Shown here: positions 38,942-48,615 of the stretch, one piece after another
Numbering within the stretch: the first letter of the stretch is position 1
How the letters are laid out: each line of letters opens with the position of its first letter
Assembly: GCA_030448265.1 (NCBI GenBank)
Contig: JAUJNG010000003.1
Coordinates: 124,001 to 188,000 of the forward strand
From: Abditibacterium sp.
GTDB taxonomy: Bacteria > Armatimonadota > Abditibacteriia > Abditibacteriales > Abditibacteriaceae
Direction: 5' to 3'
Length of the DNA: 64,000 nucleotides
The notes under the pieces: model-generated
Databases searched by the model: none
What the model was told of the DNA's origin: nothing
The model's input: the letters and a program-made list of their open reading frames with translations, nothing else
Translations under genes and position numbers: made by a program

Positions 38942-39109
38942 GACGGGGATATAAAATCCCCGCCTGAGGAGCCTTCGGCTGGGCGTGCTTCGCACGCAAG
39001 AAGATGCCGACTTCCCCAAACATCTGTGCGTTGAGCGGCCTTCCAGGTTCGTTGCGTGCGAAGCACGCCCAGCCGAAGGCTCCTCAGGCGGGGATTTTAT
39101 ATCCCCGTC
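38942..39109. repeat. Palindrome with perfect 58-bp arms, overlapping the purD 3' end
   Basis: Arms 38942-38999 and 39052-39109 are perfectly complementary over 58 bases (GACGGGGATATAAAATCCCC at the left end; each arm also contains a smaller internal hairpin). The 52-bp centre is unrelated. The purD stop at 39097-39099 and its last four codons lie inside the right arm. Confidence 0.95.
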
Positions 39110-40374
39110 TTGGATGTCTGCGCGATTCGCCCTCCAATATCGCGGCGAAAATGCATCCCCTCGAAGCGGATTTTCTCCACCGCAGCATAAGTCCGCTCAC
39201 GCGCGATGGGAAAACCCTCGCCCAACGCCGCAACGCCCAGAACCCGCCCACCATTCGTGACGATTTTTTCGCCCTCTTTTCTGGTTCCAGCGTGAAAAAC
39301 CAGCGCACCATCCACGTTTTCGAGTCCGAAAATTTCGTCGCCCCGTCGCGGCGACGCCGGATAACCCGCCGCCGCCAAAACTACGATCACCGCCGCGTCA
39401 TCGCTCCATTGAAGCGTAAAATCGCTCAATTTCTTCTCCCCCACGCCCGCGCACGCCATGAGAACCGGCACGATGTCGCTGTGCAAAAGCGGCATCAAAA
39501 GCTGGCATTCGGGATCGCCGAAACGCGCGTTGTATTCCACGACTTTCGGCCCGTCGGGGGTCAGCATCAAACCGCAATACATCACGCCGCGAAACTCGAC
39601 GCCCTCCGATTTCAGCCCTTCCAGCGTCGGTTTTAAAATCGTTTCGATCACGGTTTCGCGGAGCTGCGGCGTGAAACTGGGGACGGGCGAAAAACAGCCC
39701 ATGCCGCCGGTATTCGGCCCCCTGTCGCCGTCGAAAGCGCGTTTGTGGTCTTGAACTTCAATGAGCGGCAGCAAACTTTCCCCATCACACAACGCGAAAA
39801 ACGAGACTTCCTCGCCGCTCATGAACTCTTCAATCACCACGCGCCCCGCGTCGTTTTGCACGGTTTGCGAGGCGATTCCCAGCACTTCATCCACGCCCGC
39901 CAGCGCCTCGGCGCGATTTTTCGCCACCACGACGCCTTTTCCCACCGCCAGGCCATCGGCTTTGACCACAATCGGGCCATTGAGCTGAGTTTTCAGATAA
40001 TTTTTCGCATCGTGGGCATCCTCGAACGAAACGAATTTCGCCGTTGGAACCCCGTATTTCTCCAGCAGATTTTTAGTGAAAATTTTGGACGATTCGAGCC
40101 GCGCCGCGCTTTGCGTCGGGCCGAATGCCGCAAAAGCGGCGGCGTTCAAGCGGTCAACCAACCCATCGGCGAGCGCGCCGTCCGGCCCGACCACCACGAA
40201 ATCGGCGCCAATCTGCCGCGCAATTTCAACGGCGTCGCCGTTTAAACACGCGCAAATTTGCGCGATTCCGGCGTTTCCAGGCGTGCAGAAAACTTCCGAC
40301 ACAAGCGGCGATTGTTGGATTTTCCACACGAGCGCGTGTTCGCGCCCGCCGCTTCCCACGACGAGAATTTTCAT
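39097..40374 (-). CDS. purD: Phosphoribosylamine-glycine ligase
   Basis: PurD joins glycine to 5-phosphoribosylamine using ATP. The 425-residue frame is intact: ILVVGSGGREHALVWKI, PGNAGIAQ, FVVVGPDGALADGLVD, ATP-grasp core PIVVKADGLAVGKGVVVAKN, EEFMSGEEVSFFALCDG, DHKRAFDGDRGPNTGGMGC, VVEYNARFGDPECQ. The last residues (TSKTGI) come from the adjacent palindrome, so the tail after IGGRIAQ is not ancestral. It lies 23 bp after the secreted-protein gene and heads the purine part of the operon. Confidence 0.96.
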   Translation of the reverse strand: MKILVVGSGGREHALVWKIQQSPLVSEVFCTPGNAGIAQICACLNGDAVEIARQIGADFVVVGPDGALADGLVDRLNAAAFAAFGPTQSAARLESSKIFTKNLLEKYGVPTAKFVSFEDAHDAKNYLKTQLNGPIVVKADGLAVGKGVVVAKNRAEALAGVDEVLGIASQTVQNDAGRVVIEEFMSGEEVSFFALCDGESLLPLIEVQDHKRAFDGDRGPNTGGMGCFSPVPSFTPQLRETVIETILKPTLEGLKSEGVEFRGVMYCGLMLTPDGPKVVEYNARFGDPECQLLMPLLHSDIVPVLMACAGVGEKKLSDFTLQWSDDAAVIVVLAAAGYPASPRRGDEIFGLENVDGALVFHAGTRKEGEKIVTNGGRVLGVAALGEGFPIARERTYAAVEKIRFEGMHFRRDIGGRIAQTSKTGI

Positions 40375-40397
40375 CGCTTTTAATTAACCACACCCGC

Positions 40398-40898
40398 TCA
40401 TTCAGAGGTTTTAAGTTCGATTTTCCATTCGCCCGTCGCCGTTTTTTGGGAATTGAGGTCGGTGACGACGGCGCGAAAGCGATAAACCCCGCGCGGATCG
40501 CTGTCTTCGGCGCTGAAATCGAAGGTGGGATTGACCAGCAAAAAAGCGTTCGAGGCGGGCGCTTTTTGCGTCGCGGCGGCGAAATTGGGGGCGTCGAAAA
40601 TGAGTTTGCCGTTGGGATCGAGAATCTGGGCCGCGACGCGATAGCGAATCTGGCCCTTCTGGGCGCGCAGCCCTGACAAGAGAAACCCAACCGTCACTTT
40701 TTGATCGACAACGACGGCGCGAAGCCGCGTGATCTGGGGCGCCGCTCTGGTGTTCCAATTTCGCACCCAGGCATCGTCGGGCGAAACGATTACCGTAGCC
40801 GCCAGAGCGCGCGGCGCATCAAGGCGTTTTTGTGACTGGGCGGGTTGAAACAGCGCCAGAAAAAGCAGCGCAAAGAGGGCGAAAAACGGAATTTTCAT
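40398..40898 (-). CDS. Secreted protein of unknown function
   Basis: This 166-residue protein has a clear signal peptide (FFALFALLFLALFQPAQSQ). The mature part is a predicted all-beta domain with TRLRAVVVDQKVTVGFLLSG, YRVAAQILDPNGKLIFDA and GVYRFRAVVTDLNS, in keeping with one Ig-like sandwich. No family was recognised. The ATG overlaps the stop of the secretin-like gene (ATGA), so the two are probably co-translated and may act together at the envelope. Confidence 0.7.
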   Translation of the reverse strand: MKIPFFALFALLFLALFQPAQSQKRLDAPRALAATVIVSPDDAWVRNWNTRAAPQITRLRAVVVDQKVTVGFLLSGLRAQKGQIRYRVAAQILDPNGKLIFDAPNFAAATQKAPASNAFLLVNPTFDFSAEDSDPRGVYRFRAVVTDLNSQKTATGEWKIELKTSE

Positions 40899-41917
40899 GG
40901 CGTAGGGGAAGAGTCACCGGCGCGGCGAACCAGGCGCGGCGTCAGCAGCACAAAGGCGCGGTCTGGAGCGCCCGCAACGGGGGGCAGCGCAAAGCCAAGC
41001 GATTTGTCGTCGCTTAGAACAGCGATGATTCGCAGGCTGCCGGTGCTTAAACCGGAAATTTCGCCTTCAAGTGTGAGTGTGTTATCGCTATTGATGGTGG
41101 GGGTGACTTCGAGGCGCATCGCACCGAAGGGTTGCGGCGCACCGGCCACTTCCGGTGCGCTGCGCCGCCACATTCCAGGCATTTCGGCCATGCCCTTGGG
41201 CGGCGGAATGACGGGCATGGGCGAAGAGAAATCTTCGGGCAACAGAGGGTTGGGCGCTTTGCGACGAGGCGCAGGCGGGGCGAAGTCGAATCTCTGGGTG
41301 GTTCCGTTGATGAAAGTGGGGTGCCTCAAAGCGAGAATTTGCGCCCGCTTCCCCGCAATGGCGCCGTGCAGCCATTGCCTTTCGTCGTTGCCGACTAAGC
41401 CCATTGCCAGCCGGACACCCTGCGTTTGCGCCGCGAGGTCAGCCCAAATGCCAGTTAAATTCGCGTTTGGAATGGAGACAAGAAACGCTTCAACCTCAAC
41501 TTGACGTTGCGTCTTATCCAAAAAGGCGATAATGCGCCGCAGTTGGCCTACACCCGCTTCGGTGCCGAAAACGAGCAGGGCGTTTTGCGCGTCGATGACG
41601 ACGATGCGGTCAATGCCTTCGGGAAGCTGGGGACTGACTTTAGCAGGAACAGGCGATTCTCTTCCGCTTGGAGGAGCGAACTCCGGCGGCGCCGGATGGT
41701 TTTTGGGATCAAGCCAAAACGCCATCAAGCGGGGTTTGACGTTGCGAAGCGCAATGAGGGAGGAGACTTTTCGGCTGCTGCCGAATGGATTGAACGTTTT
41801 CGCTGCGTCCGGCGTGGCGGGCGCTGGCACAATCTCGCCCTGCGCCGCGCATGGCGAAACGGCGAGAATCGAAATTCCCGCCGTCACAAGCGCCGTTTTT
41901 GAAATCCAATAAGGCAT
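40895..41917 (-). CDS. Degenerate secretin-like protein
   Basis: This 340-residue protein has a GGAGG site nine bases before ATG 41917 and a signal peptide (ISKTALVTAGISILAVSPCA). Secretin landmarks: the N-domain end NALLVFGTEAGVGQLRRIIA, FLDKTQRQVEVEAFLVSIPN, and the family's last strand RAFVLLTPRLV. The multimerisation core is short and contains a P/M-rich insert, so it is unlikely to form a full outer-membrane channel as such. It starts one base after dnaB stops. Confidence 0.7.
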   Translation of the reverse strand: MPYWISKTALVTAGISILAVSPCAAQGEIVPAPATPDAAKTFNPFGSSRKVSSLIALRNVKPRLMAFWLDPKNHPAPPEFAPPSGRESPVPAKVSPQLPEGIDRIVVIDAQNALLVFGTEAGVGQLRRIIAFLDKTQRQVEVEAFLVSIPNANLTGIWADLAAQTQGVRLAMGLVGNDERQWLHGAIAGKRAQILALRHPTFINGTTQRFDFAPPAPRRKAPNPLLPEDFSSPMPVIPPPKGMAEMPGMWRRSAPEVAGAPQPFGAMRLEVTPTINSDNTLTLEGEISGLSTGSLRIIAVLSDDKSLGFALPPVAGAPDRAFVLLTPRLVRRAGDSSPTP

Positions 41918-41918
41918 C

Positions 41919-44900
41919 CTAATAACCTCCGCCGTAATCATTTTTCGCCAGGTTGGTAAAGCGCGCGTATTCGGGCTGAAAGCCGAGGCGGATCGTGCCG
42001 ACCGGCCCGTTGCGCTGTTTGCCGATGATGACTTCGGCCAGACCTTCATCGGGATCGGGTTCGGCGTTGGGATCGGGCTGGCCGTCCTTGTGGAGCATTT
42101 TGCGCTTGTAATAAGAGGGCCGGTAAATGAAGGCCACCACGTCGGCTTCGGCCTCGATGGAGTTGTGAACGATGAGATCGTTAGCGACGAAGTTGTGCAG
42201 GCCCTCGACGGTGAGGTCGTAAACCGCTTCTTCGCCGTCCGGCTCGATGGAGACGATTTTGTCCCAGTAGAGGTCGCTCGATGCCAAAATTTCGAGTTCG
42301 CGGCACCCGACGGCCTGCGCGACACGCGCGGCGCGCTGGCGGCTCAGATTGGCTTTGTAAAGCGTGTCGCCGCAATAAGTGGTGCCGATTTTGAATTGCA
42401 TGGCGCGCGTGGTGAGTCCGCCGCGCTTCATCGCCGGAACCACAAGGGAACTCCACACCGAGCGCGGGATGATGTCGCGGTTGGTATTTTCGATTTGCCG
42501 GCGCGCGCACTCCAGCAGGCTTTCCAACTGCGCCGCGCGGCGTGAGCCGAACGCGCCCACGCGCGCCGCGAAACGTAGGATGTCGCTCTGGCCCGTGACG
42601 ATGACGTTCCACATCGTGCGGCCTTTGCCCCTTTGATCCACCTCGCGCAGCGACGATTGAATGCCCAGACGCAGCAAAAGCGATTGAACATCGCGCGCCA
42701 GCCGCTCCGAGTTTGAGGCGTAATAAGCGAGGGGCGTGAAGCGGTCGCCGCACTTTTTGAGGTGCAGACAGCCGTCGGTGGCCCACAGATGCCGCAAAAA
42801 CACGCCGATTTGCGCGTCCGGCTGGGCGAAAACGCGCTGGGGCACCGCTTTTTGAAAAGAGCGCCGGTTCCAGATGCCCAGTTCGCGCAGCCAGTCGGCC
42901 ACCGCGTTGGTTTTGCCGTGCGTGAGGGGCGTTGAAGAAATCAAACCGACTTCGTAGCGCCCGCGACTATCGAGCTTGAGCCGCGCGTTGATGGCGCCGC
43001 CGAAAACTTCGTGCGCCCATCCCACGACCGCCTGTGCCAGTTCGCGCTCGCCCGAAGTGTAGTAGGAGCCGCGCTTGTCGAGCGTCGAGCCGTCGCCGAT
43101 GAGATGGCCCAAAAGCGCCAACTGCGCTTCGCTCATCGTGGCCTGGAGCGGTGCGGCGGGCAAGTGGCGCGGCGTGGCGAGATGTTCGCCGCGCGCGAGT
43201 TCGTCCAAATGCTTCCAGCCGCCAACAGTTAAGAATTTGTGGTTCGCGGTGGCGCGAACGGCGCGCCCCGACGCCAGTTGCAGGCGAAAAACCGGCTTGA
43301 TGCCGGTGCAAAAGGCGCGCTCCACGACGCGCGCTTCGAGTTTTCCGGTCGCCTCGTTCGCCGCCAGAACCCGAAAACCGCTCAGATGTTCGAGGTCTTC
43401 GAGGCGCTTGGAAACGCCGCTGTCGGGTAGAAAAACGAGAGTGTCGCCGGTTAGACAGCCCGATTCGCGCAAATCCGAGAGCATGGGCCGCTTGTCCTCG
43501 CGCTGTTCGACCGCGCGCGACAACTGCGACAAAGCCATCAAAGGGCATTTGAGTTCGCGCGCCATGCTTTTGAAGGCGCGCGCGATTTCAGAAATTTCCT
43601 GCACGCGGTTTTCGCTTTTGCCGCTCGAATGGGCGAGCTGCAAATAATCCACGACGATGAGGCCGAGCTGTCCATGTTCCGCCGTGAGCCGACGCGCTTT
43701 GGCGCGCATTTCGAAGGTGCCCTGGCCTGGCTGGTCGTCGATGAAAATCGGGGCCTGGTAAAGGTTGTTGACCGCGTTGGTGATGCGATGCCAATCCGAA
43801 TCCTGCACGCGCCCGCGCCGCAGATCCTGACTTTTGATGCTCGCTTCCGAACAAATCAAGCGCTGCACGAGCTGTTCTTTCGACATTTCGAGCGAAAAAA
43901 CCGCGACCGGCTGGCGTTCTTTGAGCGCGATGTGATGGGCGATGTTGAGACAAAGCGCCGTGTTGTGGACGCAGATGTCCTGGGCAATGAAATTGGAGCC
44001 GTCGGGAACGGTGAGATCATAAACCTGATGCTCGCCGATGGATTCGATGGAGGTGATTTCGTCCCAGTAAATATCGGGCGAGGAAGCGCGCAGCAAGCGC
44101 GAATCCTGGAGAATTTCGGCGTATTTTTGCAGACGATGCGAGGGCAAACCGCGATTGGTGTGCGAGTTGTAACCCGCGAATTTGCCAGTTTTTTCGGTTT
44201 CGCCCGCCAAGCGCGCGAGCTGCGAAAGCGACATTTCGCGCCGCTCTGCGCTTTCTTTCACCAAATCCCACACTTGGCGCGGTGCGTGGCCCGTGTTGGA
44301 AGCGCGTTTGGGGAGGTTGGTGCGCGCTTCGAGAAAACGGCCCGCTTTTTCGCCGATCCAGCCGATTTCGACGTTGAAACGCAAAACCGAGGCGGGATCG
44401 GTGATTTCGACGCGCCAGCAACGCGCCTTTTTGCGCCACAACTTGGCGATAACGCCAAAACGCAACAGCGCGTGTTGAACATCTTCCGCCAACTGTTGCG
44501 ACGCGACTGCGAACTCAATGCGCGGGTAATGGCCGAGTTGATAAATGGTGCCGTCGCACGAGAACAAAACGCGCAGAAATTCGGCGAGACCAGCTTTGGA
44601 CTGCGTCCAAATGGGTGCCGGAACGAATTTTTGGTCGGCTTTTTTGCCCCACAACTCCAACTCGCGCAGCCACGCTGTGAGGGCATTGGGCGCCATGCCC
44701 CTGCCGCGATGGGGGCGCACAATTTTGTAGTCGATGCCCGAAGCATTAACCGCTTTAATTTCGAGTTCGGGAAATTCGCGCTCGATGGCGCCGCAGAAAT
44801 CCGCCACGATGAGCGGATCGGCGTTGGTGAACTTCGGCACGGTGCCGGAAAGTCCGCCTTCGGCGATGAAATAGGCCAGAAGCCGAATTTTGTCGCGCGA

Positions 44901-45918
44901 AAGCGAATCGTTGGAGCCGAAAATCGGCACGCGACGCGGCACGGCGATATGACTGCCCGCTTCCAAATCGTGAAGCGGCACCCAGCCCTGCACGGTGAGA
45001 AATGGATGATGGCCGGTCACTTCGACGCGGCGCCCCAGTCGCGTCGTGACGCGAAAAACCGGTTTAACTCCCGAATCGATCCAATCGGAAATCGGCGCGG
45101 TTTGAATCGCGCCCGTTTGAGACAAATTCGCGGTGCGGCTCAGGCGAGTTTTCACCGCCTCTTCCATCGTGATGAGGGCGCCCGTCGCTGGATCGACAAT
45201 TTTTTCCGACGCTCTTAAGCACTTCCCCATCGAAGGCCTAGCCGCCAGAATCACGAAATCGGTGGGTTGCAGTCCGCTTGTAATGTCGTCCAGATCAGCG
45301 AAACCGGTCGAAATGCCGGTCGCCTCGCCCTTGTGCTGAAACTGGCGCTCGATCTGATCATACGCCGTCATCAAAAGCGGCTTAATGTGGGTGAAACCGG
45401 CGCGCAGACGCTGCGAACCGATCTCGAAAATGCGTTTTTCGCTGCGGTCAACCAGGGTGTGGACTTCTTCGGTTCCGTCGGCGTAGGCCCAGCCCGCGAT
45501 GTCATCGCTCGCTTTAACAAGCTGGCGCAAGACGCTTTTTTCAGCCACGACGGTAGCGTAGGCCTCGATGTTGGCGCTGGAGGGGCACGCTTCGATGAGG
45601 GCCGAAAGGTATTCGCTTCCGCCCACGTCGTCCAACTGCCCGTTGCGGCGCAGTTCTTCGGCGACCGTCACGATGTCGATGGGTTCGCCCTTGTCGAAGA
45701 GTTTGAGGACGGCTTTGTAGATTTTTTTGTGGAGTTCGCGGTAGAAATCGTCGGCGGTGAGCAGTTCGACGGCGCGCGCGACGGCATCGCGCTCCATGAG
45801 CATGGCGCCCAGCGTGGACTGCTCCGATTCAAGGCTTTGCGGCGTGAGCTTTTCCCGCGAGGCCGGTCGATTATTGGCGTCGCGCTGGGGAAAAAGGGAT
45901 GATGGACGATTGGTTCAT
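41919..45918 (-). CDS. dnaB: Replicative DNA helicase DnaB with two inteins (5' end frameshifted)
   Basis: DnaB unwinds the fork. The long intact frame runs from an internal ATG at 45803. Upstream, the frame still encodes REKLTPQSLESEQSTLGAM, the usual DnaB N-terminus, but without a start; ATG 45918 (MNQSSIIPF) joins it if one base is changed in a C/T run near 45890. Extein parts: N-domain (DDFYRELHKKIYKAVLKLFD), Walker A (AARPSMGK, then T), Walker B (GLIVVDYLQLAH), SQLSRAVEQREDKRPMLSDL, and a C-terminus with GTIRLGFQPEYARF. The exteins sum to about 480 residues, normal length. It heads the run to purL. Confidence 0.93.
42162..43457 (-). other. Intein 2 in DnaB (DnaB-b site) with LAGLIDADG endonuclease
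   Basis: This 432-residue intein begins CLTGDTLVFL and ends DLIVHN, inserted between LRESG and S of SIEAEAD, the DnaB-b position. Splicing blocks: A (C1), B (TANHKFLT with H), F/G (YDLTVEGLHNFVANDLIVHN), and serine as the +1 residue. The LAGLIDADG pair is LLGHLIGDGS and LRHLWATDGC. All residues needed for splicing are present. Confidence 0.92.
43962..45221 (-). other. Intein 1 in DnaB Walker A loop (DnaB-a site) with LAGLIDADG endonuclease
   Basis: This 420-residue intein starts at C (CLRASEKIVD) right after the P-loop lysine (PSMGK) and ends DICVHN before T of TALCLNIA, the DnaB-a site. Block B is VTGHHPFLTV, the C-terminal blocks are VYDLTVPDGSNFIAQDICVH. The LAGLIDADG pair is LLAYFIAEGG and LRVLFSCDGT. 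Threonine is the +1 nucleophile. The helicase cannot bind ATP until this intein is removed. Confidence 0.92.
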
Positions 45919-46343
45919 TGGAAAACAGCGATGGCAAAAACGGGCGCGATGAATGGAGGTTTGAGCGCCCGATTCCGCGAATCGGCGCTCGACTTAGGTG
46001 CAATTATACCGCCACGCGAGAGGCGATTACAGCCTTGACGGCGCCCCACAAACTCGCTAATCGCTTGAAGGTTTTGCCGCGCCGCGTTAAGCTGCATTGC
46101 TCCCAGCGAGGAGGCTTTTTCATGAATTACTTTTCTTTCCGGCTCGATAATCCATCCCATGTTGTTTTGTGCCCGCGCTGGGGTCGCTTCGACTAAGTTT
46201 CCTCGTCCTCGACCTTCCAAACACGGGCCATGCTCGACTTTTCCCCCGAAAAGCGCGCCACCCGTGTTTTTTTGCATCTGGCGCCTCGTTTTTCCCTTCC
46301 AATGGAGAACTTTCCCCTGTTTTTCCCGCCCGCATTGAAAAAC
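45919..46343. other. Divergent intergenic region between dnaB and the RNA-repair operon
   Basis: It must contain both promoters. A 24-codon plus-strand ORF at 46122-46196 (MNYFSFRLDNPSHVV...) has an excellent AGGAGG site seven bases upstream. It could be a leader peptide, or the real start of the next gene if an indel lies between 46196 and 46344. Nothing else stands out. Confidence 0.4.
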
Positions 46344-47221
46344 ATGAACGCCAAACACCGAAAACAACAACGTCCCGCCAACGCCCGCGAGGGGGGCGAC
46401 GGGTTGAAACTTCATTTGCATCTGGTGCCCGCTGGCGACACGCTCTTTCGCGTCCTGACGCCGCGAACCGGCACCCAAATTCGCTTCAGCACCAAACTCT
46501 TTCACGAAACCCATCACATTCTCTCCGACTTCGCTGGCGCGCAGTTTCTGAGTCGTTTGCTGTGGGGACTGGCCTTTCAAAACAGCCGGAAACCCTCATT
46601 TACATCGGCGGCGAGTTTCTCGCGCCCACGCCCTTCGACGCCGAACCCAGCGATCCCATCGCGCTCGTTCCAGCGCATCCTCACGGCGCTAAACGCCAAA
46701 AAATTCGCCGTTTTGCGCGCGAAGCTGAAAACCTCGGCCTGCCTGCGACAACGGTGCGCTGGCGCACCTGGGGCCTGGATGAAATGCGCCGCTTCGCCGC
46801 AGAAGGCGATTGGTGGCAGCATCCGATTTACGATGCCGCGTGGCACAGGCAAAACGCGGCATGGCGCGACATAGAAATCATGCGACGTTGCGGCGGCGTG
46901 CTTTGCTACAGCGCGATGCCGTTGCATCTCAAAATGAGCGCTCTGGCCGCGTCGAGACTCGCGCCGCGCCACTGGAACCAGGGCGAAATGGACTACTGCG
47001 AAATCGCCCATCAACGCACGGCGCGCTCCTGGCGCAGCGATGGCGAAATCCAGGTTTTCAGTTGCTACGAGCAAATGGTGCGCGATGCTGCGCTCGCGCG
47101 CCGCGAAATCGAGCGCGAACAGGGCGGGGTCAACTGCCTCGAACACGACCGCGAAAGTGTGCAAACCCGCGCTCTCGAAATCAAAGACCGGCGCCGCGAC
47201 GCGCTCAGGAAAACGAGCTAA
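46344..47221 (+). CDS. Unrecognised protein, first gene of the Hen1/Pnkp RNA-repair operon (one frameshift)
   Basis: The frame MNAKHRKQQR...LKLHLHLVPAGDTLFRV, TQIRFSTKLFHETHHILSDF runs to about 46575 and then continues in another frame: KQPETLIYIGGEFLAPTPFD, PIALVPAHPHGAKRQKIRRF, ATTVRWRTWGLDEMRRFAAE, DWWQHPIYDAAWHRQNAAWR, VLCYSAMPLHLKMSALAASR, GEMDYCEIAHQRTARSWRSD. About 290 residues, soluble, W/H/R-rich. I recognise no family. The start is uncertain: ATG 46344 lacks a ribosome site and 46230 or 46122 are alternatives. Its stop is two bases before hen1, so it is almost surely co-transcribed with it. Confidence 0.7.
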
Positions 47222-47223
47222 TC

Positions 47224-48615
47224 ATGCTGCTGCAAATCTCCACTCACTCACCAGCCCGCCACCGATCTGGGCTTTCTGCTCTTAAAAAATCCGTCTCGCG
47301 TCCAGAAATTCGAGCTTTCTTTTGGCGCCGCGCAGTTTTTTATCCTCTGGCCAATGAAGAGAAATGCACCCTCGCGCTGTTGCTGGAAGTCGATCCGATT
47401 GCGCTCGTGCGCGGCAAGGGCAGGGAAAGCGGCCCGCTCGCGCAATACGTCAACGACCGGCCTTATGTCGCGTCAGTTTTCTTTTCCGTTGCCATCGCGC
47501 AGGTGCTGCGTTCGGCGCTCAACGGCGTTGCAAGGAACGAAGCGAACTCGCGGCGAGCGAAATTCCGCTTGAAATCCAAATCGAAGGCGCGCCGTGCCGC
47601 GAGTGAAACCGCGCGCGAGCTGTTCGAGCCGCTCGGCTACCAAGTCGAGGTCGAAAAATTCGCGCTCGACGCCCGTTTTCCCGCCTGGGGCGAGGCGCCG
47701 TTCGTGCGCCTCAAGCTTCGCGCCGTCAAAAGTTGAGCGAAGCCTTGTCGCATCTTTATGCTTTGCTGCCGGTAATGGACGACGACAAACACTATTACAT
47801 CGGCGAAGAGGAAGTCGAAACTGCTGAGGCGCGGCGCGGGCTGGCTGGAATCGCATCCGGCGCAAAATTTCATCGTGTCGCGCTATTTGAAGCGGCAAAA
47901 ACGCCTCATTTTCGCCGCGCTGGAAAAACTGGCGCCCGGAAACGGAAGCGGAAGAAATCCGCGATGTCGAAGAGGAAAATCGAGGCGGAAGTGACGCCCA
48001 AAGCCGCGCCGCTTCATCAAATTCACGCATCGAAACCGTTTTGGGAGTCTTGAAAGCGAGCGGCGCGAAGCGAGTTCTCGATCTGGGCTGCGGCGAGGCC
48101 GATCGCTGCGCGAACTGCTCAAAGACCGTCAGTTCGAGGAGATTCTGGGCCTTGATGCCTCGCATCGCGCGCTCGAAATCGCGTCGGATAAATTGAAATT
48201 AGAGCGAATGCCCGACCTCAAACGCGCCAAAATCAAGCTCCTTCACGGCGCCCTCACCTACCGCGACGACCGTTTGCGCGGCTGACGCGGCGGCGCTGGT
48301 CGAAGTCATCGAACATCTCGACGCGCCGCGCCTCAAGGCTTTCGAGCGCGCGATTTTCGAACACGCGCGGCCCGAAACAATTGTTGTGACTACTCCCAAC
48401 CGCGACTACAACGTCAAATGGGACTCGCTTCCCGCCGGAACCTTTCGCCACCGCGACCACCGTTTCGAGTGGAGCCGCGAAATTCACGAACTGGGCGGAA
48501 AAAGTGGCGGCGGATTACGGCTACGAAACCGAAATTTCGGCGCTGGGGCCGTTGGATGAAGAGTTGGGCAGCGCCGTCGCAGATGGGGGTGTTTCGGAGG
48601 AATCATGGGACTTGA
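47224..48615 (+). CDS. hen1: 3'-terminal RNA ribose 2'-O-methyltransferase Hen1 (several frameshifts)
   Basis: Bacterial Hen1 methylates the 2'-OH of the 3' end at the RNA break before Pnkp ligates it, protecting the repaired site. The N-terminal half (PATDLGFLLLKNPSRVQ, PLANEEKCTLALLLEVDPIA, LAQYVNDRPYVASVFFSVAI, LSHLYALLPVMDDDKHYYIG) and the C-terminal methyltransferase (VLDLGCGE, EVIEHLDAPRLKAFERAIFE with the EVIEH metal site, TTPNRDYNVKWDSLPAGTF, RHRDHRFEWSREIHE) are all present, spread over three frames. The end, APSQMGVF, overlaps the next start. The reconstructed length, about 463 residues, is normal. Confidence 0.9.

Noticed and set aside
43629..45218. 529-codon plus-strand open frame opposite dnaB
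   Set aside because: Pure shadow of the GC-rich dnaB and intein frame; no domain, no ribosome site.
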